Both the position numbers and the translations under genes were made by a program. From Artemisia argyi (Eukaryota; Streptophyta; Magnoliopsida; Asterales; Asteraceae), in the NCBI GenBank assembly GCA_030686995.1, contig CM060706.1, positions 145,210,731-145,274,730 on the forward strand: DNA of 64,000 bases. Reading direction: 5' to 3'. Shown here one piece after another: positions 11,000 through 21,232 of the stretch. Each line of letters begins with the position of its first letter. The stretch's first letter is position 1. Below the pieces are notes generated by a model that was given only the letters and a program-made list of their open reading frames with translations, made no database searches and was not told the DNA's origin.

Positions 11000-12105
11000 G
11001 GTTTCGAGATGAAAGTAATATGGCTGGTTATGCGTTTGCTGCAGCAGAGAAAGAAGATACTCATGAACCATTGACATACCAGGAGGCAGTTACTTGTAAA
11101 GATAGATTTAAGTGGAAAGCTGCTATGGATGAAGAGGTGGATTCTCTGAAGAAGAATGAGACCTATGAGTTAGTGGATCATCCAGCTGGGCAAAAGCTGG
11201 TGAGCTGCAAATGGCTGTTCAAAATAAAGGAAGGGATTGAAGGTGTTCAAAAGCCTAGGCACAAGGCGAGGTTGGTGGCTCGTGGATTCACTCAAAGGGC
11301 GGGTATTGACTATAATGAAGTATTTTCGCCGGTAGTTCGACACACATCTATTCGGGTTATACTTGCATTGACTGCGTGTAGAGATTATGAGCTAGAGCAG
11401 CTTGATATAAAGACGGCATTTTTACATGGGAATCTTGAAGAAGTGATCTACATGAGGCAGCCACCGGGTTATGAACAAGGTAACAAGGTATGTTTGTTAA
11501 AGAAATCCCTTTATGGTTTGAAACAGTCACCTAGGCAATGGTATAAGAGGTTTGATGAGTACATGCTGAGCAACGGGTTCAAGCGTAGCAGTTACGACAG
11601 CTGCGTATATTACAGGAGTTATGCACCAGGTGAGTATATCTATCTACTGTTATATGTAGACGATATGCTGATTGCTTGTAAAAGCAAGGCTGAGATTGGG
11701 TCTATCAAGTCTTTGCTTAAAAAGGAGTTTGACATGAAAGAGCTCGGGGAAGCAAAGAAGATTCTTGGTATGGAGATCATCAGGGATCGGAGTCGCAAGA
11801 TTCTGAGGGTGTCACAATCCGGGTACGTTTCTAAGATTTTAAATAATTATAGAATAGACAATGGGAAATCGGTTAAGATGCCATTGGGTGGGCACTTCAA
11901 GCTGTCGTTGAAGGATTGTCCGGTTAGGGATTGTGATGTTGAAAGGATGAGTAGGGTGCCATATGCAAATGCGGTTGGGAGCTTAATGTACTTGATGGTG
12001 TGCACGAGGCTAGACATAGCGTATGCGGTAAGTGTAGTTAGTAGATATTTGGCGAATCCAGGTAAAAATCATTGGGAAGCAGTGAAGTGGATTTTGAAAT
12101 ATTAA
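10996..12105 (+). pseudogene. Copia element 1 reverse transcriptase, out of frame with gag-int
   Basis: Continues the polyprotein in a different frame, so an indel lies near 10990-11010; the ATG at 10996 is incidental. The reverse transcriptase motifs KARLVARGFTQ, LDIKTAFLHG, SLYGLKQSPRQWY and YVDD (residues 220-223) are all present. The frame ends at a TAA (12103-12105) within the conserved KWILKY block that leads into RNase H, where a second frameshift sits. Confidence 0.93.
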
Positions 12106-12106
12106 C

Positions 12107-12613
12107 GTGGGTTTGGTGTATGTGACAGATCGTAGCAACCATGTGGACGTAACATGTTTTGTTGATTCAGACTACGCTAAGGATCCGGATAAAGGTAGGT
12201 CAATCACGGGTTACGCGTTTTTAGTACAAGGATGTGTTGTAAGCTGGAAGGCAACGCTACAACACGTGGTGGCTCTTTCAACTACAGAGGCGGAGTATAT
12301 GGCCCTTACGGAGGCTGTGAAGGAAGCTATTTGGCTAAGGGGACTCTTGGAAGAGTTGGGCGTGGAGCTTAACACTGTGGCAGTTAATTGTGATAATCAG
12401 GGTGCGATTCACTTATCGCGGAATCATGTTTTTCATGAAAGGACTAAGCACATCAATGTGCGTTACCACTTTATCAGAGAGGTCTAGGAAGCAAAGACGG
12501 TTGAAGTTCTGAAGGTGGGTACTGAACACAATGTTGCGGATGCCTTGACGAAGGTGGTACCTGGACGGAAGTTACAACACTGCTTGGAGTTGTTGAGTGT
12601 CGGTGTAGGCTAA
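12107..12613 (+). pseudogene. Copia element 1 RNase H, with an internal stop
   Basis: RNase H motifs FVDSDYAKD, STTEAEY and NCDNQGAI are intact up to a TAG at 12485-12487. Beyond it the same frame continues with the conserved end of the copia polyprotein (NVADALTK, then a natural stop at about 12611-12613). The domain is thus cut by one premature stop as well as being out of frame with reverse transcriptase. Confidence 0.9.
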
Positions 12614-12623
12614 TATAAAGCCT

Positions 12624-12634
12624 AAGGTGGAAAT
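12624..12634 (+). other. Polypurine tract of copia element 1
   Basis: AAGGTGGAAAT lies directly before the TG that opens the 3' LTR, where plus-strand DNA synthesis would be primed. Confidence 0.75.
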
Positions 12635-12978
12635 TGTTATAAGATTAGTCTCTATATTAGCCTACAGTTACGTCTAGGGTGTTAAGTGTCAGCTTCTTAT
12701 TATTAGTCAAGTAGGAGTCGGGTTGGTTGGCTTGTGTCCCAAGCCCAACCTGTGTCATTGTAATAGCCGACTTTCTAAGAGTCGGTGTTTCCTCCCCCCT
12801 AATCTCTATAAAAGGAGGTGAGGGGGGAGGGGTTTGTCACGTCATTCTTTCATACTAATCAAGTAAACGATTAGGGATAATTACCTTGTGCTTGTTTCTT
12901 CTTTTCTGTCGATAGTTATATTCAAGATCGGTGTCATTCCGCTCTAGTAACCAGGTTGTAGGTTATCGAATCACTACA
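12635..12978 (+). repeat. 3' LTR of copia element 1
   Basis: 344 bases, beginning TGTTATAAG and ending ATCACTACA. Almost identical to the 5' LTR; the main difference is the shorter G run. Confidence 0.95.
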
Positions 12979-13097
12979 GGCGCCCATGGGATGAACAGGC
13001 TCGAGCCCTTTGTGTTATCAATCATTGTGCAAATCATATCGATTTATGTTAAAGAAAGAATCTTGTGATGTTACTATGTTAGAATGTACATAAAGAT

Positions 13098-13492
13098 TTT
13101 TTTTTTTGACAGGTAAATTTCCAACTTAGGTTTACCACCCCGAAGACCAGGGCCCTAACCACCATTCTGACCAGACTATGTTGTCTTAACCGGGACCACG
13201 CTGGTGTACAGAATGTGGCTCTACGGTGTCGCGAGGAAACCGTGCCGCCTCTACACAGATTTTACCCTGCTAGAGAAACGGTCGGATAAAACCCCGACGC
13301 TGCTCTGATTCGAACCCCGGTCTACTGACCCAAGGCTCGAATCTTCATCGCATTGGATATATCTCCGGAACAAATGATCTGGCAAATGGCCCACAAATGA
13401 GGACTTCCCGGGTGGTCACCCACCCGGTACTACTCCCATTTGTGGGTGCTTAACTTAATAAGCCCCACCCACTAGACTAATTGGCCATTGAT
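13098..13492 (-). mobile_element. SINE with a hybrid tRNA-like and 5S rRNA-like head
   Basis: The insertion is bounded by a perfect 14-base duplication, ATGTACATAAAGAT (13084-13097 and 13493-13506). The 11-base T run at its left end (13097-13107) is a poly-A tail on the minus strand. Read on the minus strand, the element starts near 13492 with a box-A-like TTAGTCTAGTGGG. It then has a segment (13401-13454) closely like the 3' half of plant 5S rRNA: AGTTAAGC, GGGAGTAGTACC, GGGTGGGTGACC and GGGAAGTCC in the right order and spacing. About 80-100 bases later comes a box-B-like GGTTCGAATC (complement at 13307-13318). RNA polymerase III promoter parts of type 1 and type 2 are thus combined. The long duplication and A tail mean LINE-type retroposition, not an LTR element such as Cassandra. 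Confidence 0.82.
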
Positions 13493-13602
13493 ATGTACAT
13501 AAAGATGAAGGACTTGAAAGTTATAGAACTAGTTGAGCAAAATAGGTTAATACCATGATTAAGAAAAGGTTTAGTCAGATTTGGTAGGCCTAGGAATCTT
13601 AA

Positions 13603-13656
13603 ATAATTCTTAGGTACTACTTTTTTTTTTTTGAACATAATTCTTAGGTACTACTT
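13603..13656 (-). mobile_element. Minimal poly-T retroinsertion flanked by a 20-base duplication
   Basis: The 20 bases ATAATTCTTAGGTACTACTT occur at 13603-13622 and again at 13637-13656. Only a T run and GAAC separate them. This looks like target-primed reverse transcription that copied little more than a poly-A tail. Confidence 0.6.
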
Positions 13657-15088
13657 AATCTACCTTAAAATATTCAGAAGATCCTGCCGTTTATACCATT
13701 AAGAAACAACTTGCAATTTCTCCACCATATGTTTTGTTTTACTTTTTACTCTTCATAGCACCATATTATTACGCACTGATTATTAAACTTCTAAAGTTCT
13801 AATGTCTTCTAATTTAGAAATATAAATATCAAGTAAATATCATATTAATATATAAACTAAATTAAGGTTCTGTTCAAATCAAAAAGGTTACTCTCATGAT
13901 GAGCATTTTGGTGTAGTAAAAATATTTTGATGAGCATTTTGATATGGAAAGTAATTTGAAATTATTATTATTATTATTATTTTCATTACATAATTTGTAC
14001 AATAAGACAAAACAGAAAATAAGTGCGGTAAAAAATATGTGAGTCCAAAACAATTCCCTTTTGATATGCGTAAAAAGAGCTAGTTTAACTTAGATATATT
14101 AAGGCTAGAAACAATGTTGACAACACTCTTTACCGTTATTTCAACATTCTGCACATCACAACTTTTTTCACCTTTCAAATAAAATAGTCACTACTCCCTC
14201 ACCTCCAAAAAATAGCCACTTTATATAAATGTATCTCACAAAATTCACATGCTTACAGAAAAATGAATAATGAGCATCCTCACCACTCACTTTTTTTTCC
14301 TTTACTTCGCACGTGACCAAAGGGCCATACAGTGGAATGGCGCGTGATATGCGAGGGTGAGGGTGATGGCTCACCCTCTATTGTGTGTAGTCTAAGCGTG
14401 GGTGCGCTATTCCTTCCTATCTTAAATTTATACGGCAAAAGTCTTCATGAGTTGAATGATCGTACATTATTTTAACTTCAAACGTTAGATCATTGTTTCT
14501 TTTGAGTTGGTATATATAAATGGTAGTTAATGGCTCATTAGTCAAAAAAGCTCGCACCTAATCGGTATTGGTAGAGCAACGAAATTTCATTCTTTAGCTG
14601 CTTTTAATATGCATTTATTTTTATTTTTATATTAGTTCTTCATAAGTTATTTCTACCAATTAAAAGTGAACTCTATATGCAATGTTCATTAAATATGGTC
14701 GGTCTATGTACCCAAATGCATTATTAGGTTTGCACAAAACTAACACGATATTTCATGAAAGTGTGTTGTTGAGCTGTTAATATCACAACTTTCCTGACAA
14801 AAATACTACTCTACAGTTGTACATTTTCTTTTAAAGTAAGTACAACAGGAGACAAAACTTGTTAAAAGTCCATTTACTAGCATGTAAGAGAATATTTGTA
14901 GGACTGTTGCCCTTTCAATTGAAGTCTTCAAGGGATCACGAGAAGGAATTAGATAAATTGTATCATGTTCTTAATTTTGGAAGAACAATTTTAATTACTT
15001 GGGTTGAAATAACTGGAAAAGGACAATCGTGTATGATATGATTGTCGAGTAATATTCAAAACAATGCCGTGTGACGTTTTTTCTATCC
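13657..15088. other. Intergenic, no gene seen
   Basis: AT-rich, with a short (ATT)n run at about 13961-13981. No open frame resembles a protein I know. Confidence 0.5.
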
Positions 15089-15091
15089 TTA

Positions 15092-15240
15092 AGGAGGGTG
15101 GCAGTCATGATTTCGAAAACATCCATGCCTCCGAAATCCACCAATAATATCCTTCCACCTCATTTCACCTCATTCATACTTTTTCCATACCTCCCAACCC
15201 CATTTTAGTGGCAATCATGCCTTTTTCATACCTCCCAATT
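15092..15240 (+). repeat. Left terminal inverted repeat of the PIF/Harbinger element
   Basis: Pairs with 17300-17457 in inverted orientation. Both ends carry the subterminal word CCATACCTCCCAA (GGGAGGTATGG on the other strand) more than once, three times at the right end, which suggests transposase-binding sites. Confidence 0.85.
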
Positions 15241-15374
15241 TTTTTTTTTAATTAATTAAATTAAACAATTTAATTAAAACATAAATATTTCATTAATAAC
15301 TAAAATAAAATTACATAATACTTAAAAAAAAACATAACTAAAAGAAAATTACATTATTAAAAAAAATGAAATAA

Positions 15375-16774
15375 CTAATCATCGAGATATGTTAAGTTTT
15401 GAGCATCTACGTGGTCCGTAAGATCATTTAGGAGTCGGTAATGCATTTGTTCGTCGATTAACTCCGGTAATACAGTATCGTCATAAACTGGCGCGACTGG
15501 CGGATCCATTATATGAACCGGTGATATTGCCATCCCATCGTCTTTTAAAATCATATTGTGAAATATGATACACGTATAAACGATTTGTCGAATCTTTTCA
15601 ACCGACATTGCCCGGAGAGGACGAGCAAGAATCATCCACTTATTTTTAAGACGACCAAAAGCTCGCTCGATATCTTTTCTTGCAGACTCTTGTAGCCTTT
15701 TAAATCTCTTTTCATTCAATTCAACCGGATGCTTGTATGCTTTAACAAACGTTGACCATGTAGGATAGATTCCATCGGTAAGATAATAACCACGTTTGTA
15801 AAACCGTCCATTTACATGAAATGAACTGTTTGCCGCCGTTCCGTTTCGCTCCGTAAGATACAATGGTGACTGATTCAAAACATTGATATCGTTGTTTGCA
15901 CCGGGAGGACCAAAAAACGAATGCCAAATCCACAAATCGTAAGAAGCGACGGCTTCAAGCATAATAGTTGGGTATTGATGATCACCTCGCTTATATTGAC
16001 CTTTCAAATGTCTAGGACAATTACGCCAATGGAAATGGGTACAATCAATGCTACCAAGCATTCCAGGAATGTGATGTTGATCTTCATGGAACTCGTATAA
16101 GCGTGCAATGTCATGAGATGTAGGCCTACGTAAGAACTCTCGACCATATAATTGAATAATCGCTTGGCAAAAATGATCAAGGCATTCTCCTATAAAAAAA
16201 TATATATAACGCTAACTTTATAAAAAAAAAATAACAATAACATAAAAAAAATATATATAACGCTAACTTTATAAAAAAAAAATAACAATAATATAAAAAA
16301 AATTTATATAACAATAAGTTTAAAAAATATTTCACCTGACGTTCGGCGCGCCATGTTTAAATAGTCATCAAATCTATCTGGAGGTTCACCCGTTGCGAGT
16401 TGCCTAATGGCCGATGTGCATTTTTGTAATGCCATGAAACTTTTTTTTCCCCTCGCATCTAAGCCCTCTTGAAACCATTCGAAATTCGCTTCAACATCAC
16501 CAACAACTCTTAAAAACAAGCTTTTATTCATACGAAACCGTTCACGAAAACGTTCGTCGTTAAACTTTGGACGTTCAATGAAATAATCATTCATAAGGGT
16601 TCGTAAAGCTTGTTCACGAAAACGAGTTACATACTCCCGACTTTCGGTAGAGCTTGCCGTGTCGTCAATTGCATCGTACGCGGCTAATAAGGTTTCTAGG
16701 GTGCTACCGGATGGCACTAGTTCGGACAATTCGCCGGGGGGACTCACTAATGATTCGGACGAAGAAGAAGACAT
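15375..16774 (-). CDS. PIF/Harbinger transposase (HARBI1/ALP1-like nuclease), two exons
   Basis: Exon 1 spans 16774-16336 and exon 2 spans 16189-15375. The intron is GT-AG and the phase matches (one base left, two supplied), giving 417 residues with an uninterrupted frame. The N-terminal half includes [14 protein letters not shown] text typical of the family. The DDE_4 nuclease follows: first Asp in [10 protein letters not shown], second in [15 protein letters not shown], then DGIYPTW and the Glu of [11 protein letters not shown]. The protein would cut and join the element's ends at TTA or TAA targets, normally with a Myb-like partner. The serine-rich start MSSSSSESL is chosen as the first ATG of the open frame. 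The catalytic residues look complete, so the protein could be active. A host-domesticated ALP1 is less likely because the gene sits inside intact transposon ends. Confidence 0.9.
16190..16335 (-). repeat. Transposase intron containing a tandem duplication
   Basis: The 146-base intron is nearly all A/T on this strand and holds two copies of a unit of about 57 bases (AACGCTAACTTTATAAAA in each), with part of a third. Confidence 0.75.
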
Positions 16775-16857
16775 TGTAAGAATATGTGAATTTTGTATAT
16801 GTGAATTGGATTATTTGTGATAAAAATGTATGTGTTTGTTGAATATATATAGGGGAA

Positions 16858-16910
16858 TTTTTTTTTTTTTTTTTTTTTTTTTTGTTTTTTTTTTTTTTTT
16901 TTTTTTTTTG
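16858..16910. repeat. Long T tract upstream of the transposase gene
   Basis: A run of about 50 T broken by single Gs (AAAA-rich on the transposase strand). Apparent open frames across it are low-complexity artefacts. Confidence 0.85.
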
Positions 16911-16954
16911 TTTTGGCCCAATGCACGCTCCAACGGCTCAAATGTACTTTCCAA

Positions 16955-17275
16955 ACGTTCGAATTTCACAATGCTTCTGCGGCAAAAAATGCCGCTCAAC
17001 TCATGCCGCTGGCCATGCCGGTGGGGTGGCGGCGGTGTTTGCCGCCGGCATAGGCTTGCCGGTGAGCCATGCCGCCCCCATTGCCACCATACTAATGCAA
17101 TGTAAGGCCATTGTGCATAACCACTTAGAAGGGTGGCAGTGGGGGCGGCATGGCTCACCGGCAAGGCCATGCCGGCGGCAAACACCGCCGCCACCCCACC
17201 GGCATGGCTAGCGGCATGCATTGAGCGGCATTTTTTGCCTCCGAAGCATCTCGTTTCATGTGCCATTTTCGAACG
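16955..17275. repeat. GC-rich foldback inside the PIF/Harbinger element
   Basis: Two arms of about 107 bases (near 16986-17092 and 17133-17239) are close to 95 percent inverted copies of each other. They enclose a loop of about 40 bases. A weaker match extends outward over AACGTTCGA and ATGCTTC. The arms are built of GCCGC and GGCGG words and are far richer in GC than the surroundings. A transcript would form a long hairpin. It does not look like a gene. Confidence 0.85.
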
Positions 17276-17299
17276 TTATAGCATTTAATTTGGGAGGTA

Positions 17300-17457
17300 T
17301 GGAAAAGTAAGTTGGGAGGTATGGAAAAGGCATGGTTGCCACTAAAATGGGGTTGGGAGGTATGGAAAAAGTATGAATGAGGTGAAATGAGGTGGAATGA
17401 TATTATTGGTGGATTTCGGAGGTATGGATGTTTTCGGAATCATGACTGCCAGTGTCC
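17300..17457 (-). repeat. Right terminal inverted repeat of the PIF/Harbinger element
   Basis: Inverted partner of 15092-15240. It contains three GGGAGGTATGGAAAA copies in direct order near its inner edge. Confidence 0.85.
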
Positions 17458-17585
17458 TTACCTTGCTTTTATCGCAATGAAGTAACTGTTTTGAATTTTT
17501 GATGGATAGTTAGAGACTTGTCCAATGGTACGAGCTTGTATGAGATGGTTTAAGTCTTGAGCTTGATTTTATCATGATATATACT

Positions 17586-18171
17586 CAGGGCCGTCTTTCA
17601 AGTTGTATAAGATGGGCGACCGCTCGGGCAAAAAATTTTTGCCTCAAAATTTGTCCCGTTAACAATTATATGAATGTGTACATATATTTTTCATGAAAAA
17701 ATAATATATTTAGATGAGAAAATATTTTAAATGGGTAATTTTTTTTAACGGCAAATATATTAAGCCAACAAGGCAAGAAATGAGAAAAAGGACAACAGAA
17801 GAGGTGTGCTCTAAGGCGGAGCACTAAAAAACACAAAAAATAACCATATAGAAAAGCTCATACAACAAGTCACCCGGATTTTGGATCCATTTATCCCACA
17901 AAAATCGGTTCTTAGAAGCCCGATGCCCATAGGAGAGACATCCTTTGAACCGTAGAAAAAATATCTTGGTGACGAATCGTTGTCGCTTCCGCCTCCGAAG
18001 GCGCATGAAGGATTTTGATTCTCCAGTTCCATATTTTAAATGAGTAATATGTTGAATGTTTAGAAAAATAATTGCATTATATCATACAAACGGTGACACT
18101 TTGTATATAACATTCATATGTAATTTCGTCCAGGAACTTTAAATTTTTCAAAAATTCAAGAACAGCCCCTG
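17586..18171. mobile_element. Non-autonomous hAT-like element
   Basis: Starts CAGGGCCGTC and ends AACAGCCCCTG, giving imperfect inverted ends opening CAGGG. The flanking octamers TATATACT (17578-17585) and AATATACT (18172-18179) match at seven of eight positions, the 8-base duplication of hAT insertions. No transposase is encoded. About half of the 586 bases is a later LINE insertion. Confidence 0.7.
17740..18030 (-). mobile_element. 5'-truncated LINE tail nested in the hAT-like element
   Basis: Flanked by an 18-base duplication, ATATTTTAAATGGGTAAT at 17722-17739 and the same with one change at 18031-18048. The T run at the left end is a poly-A tail on the minus strand. The minus strand carries a short peptide with NRFLWDKWIQNPGDLL, which resembles the C-terminal end of plant LINE reverse transcriptase proteins, then a 3' UTR. 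Confidence 0.75.
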
Positions 18172-18238
18172 AATATACTCTTTGATGAATAATTGAGGTG
18201 TGAATACGGCTAGCTAACTGCATACTAAACACTAATTA

Positions 18239-18508
18239 TGGAAATGGAGAAACCGTATTATTAATGACGAACCGGACATGGTTACAAAGGTTAAAGATGA
18301 AGACATTTTCCCCTCCATCCAAAGGATCTCCAAACTGTGACGTTCTCTCTAGTGCTTAAGTTTGTTTAGTTTGTTGCTTGTTGTTTTCAGTGGTTTTGTC
18401 GAGTAGCTTTTTTGTTGCTAGTGTTCTTGTATCTTGGTTTTCTTTGTTTCTTGTTTTGGCTCTCATTTAGAGCCTTGTCTAATCTAATTTCCAGCCTTTC
18501 CAAAAAAA
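18239..18508 (+). mobile_element. 5'-truncated LINE tail
   Basis: Bounded by the 15-base duplication ACTAAACACTAATTA (18224-18238 and 18509-18523), with an A run at the right end. The T/G-rich second half resembles LINE 3' UTRs. A SINE is less likely because no box A or B is visible. Confidence 0.72.
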
Positions 18509-18523
18509 ACTAAACACTAATTA

Positions 18524-20605
18524 AAAACTTTATATATATGCATGATTTAATTAAGCTATCTTCTTTTCGAAATGTGGCCCATTAAAGGAATTATTTCACA
18601 AGAAAACACAAATTTGTTATAATCATATCTAGAGATTGGATTAGGCCATTATAATCGAATCCAACCACGATTAGCATGCATTTACTCATTGAAACAATGT
18701 TTAATGCCAGAACTAAAACAGCTTTGAGTGTTGACAAAAGTCCAAATAGTTTCTTGGTATTATCTTCACAATCACATACCAATGCCATGCATCCCACGCT
18801 ACAAGTTGTTTAATACTCCACTAATACTAGTTCAAATGTTTATATTTGACTACAATTCCAAAACATGGAACCATGTCCATTGGAAAAGCTTCACCATGAC
18901 ACCATTCATATCACAAAAATTAACAAAAACGAAATCATTTGTCTGGTTCTATGTTTTTATGATAGCTTTATAATGGAATGTATGCATTTAATTAATATGT
19001 CAAAGAGATTAACTGTAATCGTTTGATCGACATGCAATATAACCTTCCGAAAGATTTGAAAAGCTACACATAATATCCCTATGAATGTTACATGTTACTT
19101 TTTAGATATACCGACTCCATAATCGTGTCGAAAATATACATAAATTTTCCATGTTTAAGCATTAACTCAACAGCTCGATGAGAACATGTAGGCATTATTG
19201 ACTTTATCATCATATTCTTAAAAGAAAATAAAGAAGACGCTAATGTTACTGTTATACTTTAATGAGTTTAATCACTAGTTTACTTTTCTTGTGTAATGTT
19301 ACTGGCTACTTCCCGATATTTTATAAACTCGGTTACTTTCGTAATTTTTGTAGTAACATTTATCTTTGACGATTATATAGTTGAGTGGTCGGTTAAGCAC
19401 AGACTACAAACAAAACATAAACTAATTTTTTCTAAATATTTTGTGTCTAAAAAAATTTAAGGATTATAATCACACTTCCCTTGTTCTTGTGCCGTGTTTA
19501 CTGACTGGGAGACAATATCTGTACCCATAATCCGTACCAGATTACCCCTTCGTACTCTCAAAACAATACTCCGTATTATCCAAGTCTATGGCAAAGGGTA
19601 TTGTCTTTTTCTGCCTAAACCATCTTGATATTATCTTCTTTTGTTCTAAAATGATTATCGTCAAATAAAATATCAAACTCAACTTAAGAATAACATAATT
19701 ATTCAGCACTTATTACATTTTGAAAAATAGTAGTAGTAATTAGACTAATTAATTATGGCATTATTTAGATTTTGTAATATTGATTTCTAATAAATGTAAC
19801 ATGGTAAACTTTATCAGTTATTAATTTTCCTATTTAATCACCTGGGGCCGGGTCTTTTGGGGAGGGTCCGGTTGGAATCCTTAGAATGCATGGGACCAGA
19901 GTGATCCCTCAGTTATTCACCTTTTGAAGAATTTTCATATTTAATCGTATACAATTAAATTAGAACAACATAAAAAGAGAGCATTATTTGAATTGGGCCG
20001 AACAAGTATTGAACTAGGATTTTGAAACTCATGGTAAAACTAATTAATACACCGTAACAAAATGAGAAGTGTTAAGTATTACTCGTAATTACTAGTCCTT
20101 ATATTTAACTAGGATTTTGAAACTCACGTTAAAGCTAATACTCTGTAACAAAATGAGAAGTGCTAACTGTTAAGCCCTCTATTCATTCGGATGAGATGAA
20201 AAAAGATTAAGAAATAAGAACATTTTGAAATACTAAGCAAGTAGAAGTGTTTTATTCTTTATTTATTTTGTTGAAGTTAATGCATGCTAAGCACTAATAC
20301 GCTGTTTTATCACAAGAATTAAGGAGTAACAAACTAACAATAAGATTAAAGAAAGTTTATGGCATCTTTGAGAAGTGACACTCCACTAACATTCAAAATT
20401 AATTATTGTATCAAATAATTTTAAATCTTTGTGGATCTTAAATTTGTGTTTCGCTAAGATTTATAAAAAAAATAGTCGTAATATTTGTTATTCTAAGGCT
20501 CCACAATTATTTATATCAGTGCGTGTATCAATGAGCACAAAGATTTTGACCCATCCGTTGTTTTAACTTATGTGATCCATAGTCATACGGTCTCTTTGAA
20601 ATCAT

Positions 20606-20647
<42 letters not shown>

Positions 20648-20996
20648 GAACTGAACCATTTAAAATATATTGTACGTGCATATAAAGGAAGACCCAATCA
20701 CCATGTTTAGCCTCTTATATACGAAAAAAAAAATAAAGAAGAAGAAGACCCAATCAAGCTGAAATTTTCATAATCTCTCGAAACAAAATATTATAATTTA
20801 TTATATATTTAAACACAAAAACTTAAGTGAAGACATATTGTCGTGTGATATAATTTTGGAGCTATGGACCGAATTTGTGTGTTTTTATGCAGCAGAATTA
20901 TCAAAACAACCTTATGGCAAGATGCTCAAGGAAGGAAAAATACATCCCAAAATAGCGTTTAAAGGAATACAAAACCAAATTGATTACCTACTTTTA
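18524..20996. other. Intergenic, no gene seen
   Basis: AT-rich with a 37-base poly-A tract at about 20608-20644. No supported coding frame. It contains the 95-base-period duplication listed separately. Confidence 0.5.
20012..20172. repeat. Imperfect tandem duplication, period about 95 bases
   Basis: AACTAGGATTTTGAAACTCA starts at 20012 and returns at 20107 with one change. GTAACAAAATGAGAAGTG likewise occurs twice. Confidence 0.75.
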
Positions 20997-21012
20997 TTTC
21001 TTAGAACTAAGG

Positions 21013-21216
21013 TGTTGGTCTTAAATATGGTTTGGCCTTATGTGTATGAGTCTGTGACAAGCTTGTATTGTGTCAATGTGTCATTTTGGAGTAGTCCTCT
21101 CGGGTGTGTGTTTGGGTCCAATCTTCTTTAATCGTCTTGATTATGAAGGTTGGATGCCTTTTGTTTATATCGTTGGTTTTGTTTGGTAATATAATTGTTG
21201 CCTTTCTAAAAAAAAT
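21013..21216 (+). mobile_element. 5'-truncated LINE tail
   Basis: Flanked by TTTCTTAGAACTAAGG (20997-21012) and TTTCTTAGAACAAAGG (21217-21232), a 16-base duplication with one difference. The right end is an A run after TTGCCTTTCT. About 200 T/G-rich bases with no real open frame. Confidence 0.72.
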
Positions 21217-21232
21217 TTTCTTAGAACAAAGG

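Larger units (their letters stand above)
7795..12978 (+). mobile_element. Complete Ty1/copia LTR retrotransposon, Tnt1/Tork-like
   Basis: The 5,184-base element has two LTRs, a primer-binding site, gag-pol in copia order (integrase before reverse transcriptase) and a polypurine tract. It is flanked by the 5-base target duplication GGCGC (7790-7794 and 12979-12983). The LTRs differ by about six substitutions and two length changes, so the insertion is young. The polyprotein is broken in three places, so the copy can no longer act by itself. Confidence 0.95.
15092..17457 (-). mobile_element. PIF/Harbinger DNA transposon
   Basis: The 2,366-base element is flanked by the 3-base duplication TTA (15089-15091 and 17458-17460), the usual PIF/Harbinger target. 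Its inverted ends are about 130-150 bases and very similar after the first ten bases (GGCAGTCATG inward). It encodes a two-exon DDE transposase on the minus strand. I find no second gene for the Myb-like partner that autonomous members carry. The space where it might be is taken by poly-T and a GC-rich foldback. The copy may depend on a partner supplied elsewhere. Confidence 0.92.

Noticed and set aside
12979..13083. Possible continuation of copia 1 beyond 12978
   Set aside because: The GGCGC duplication at 12979-12983 matches 7790-7794 exactly, fixing the element's end.
16747..17266. Open frames of 64-151 residues across the T tract and GC-rich foldback
   Set aside because: They consist of Lys or Phe runs and translated inverted repeat. 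There is no protein-like composition, and they overlap the end of the transposase exon.
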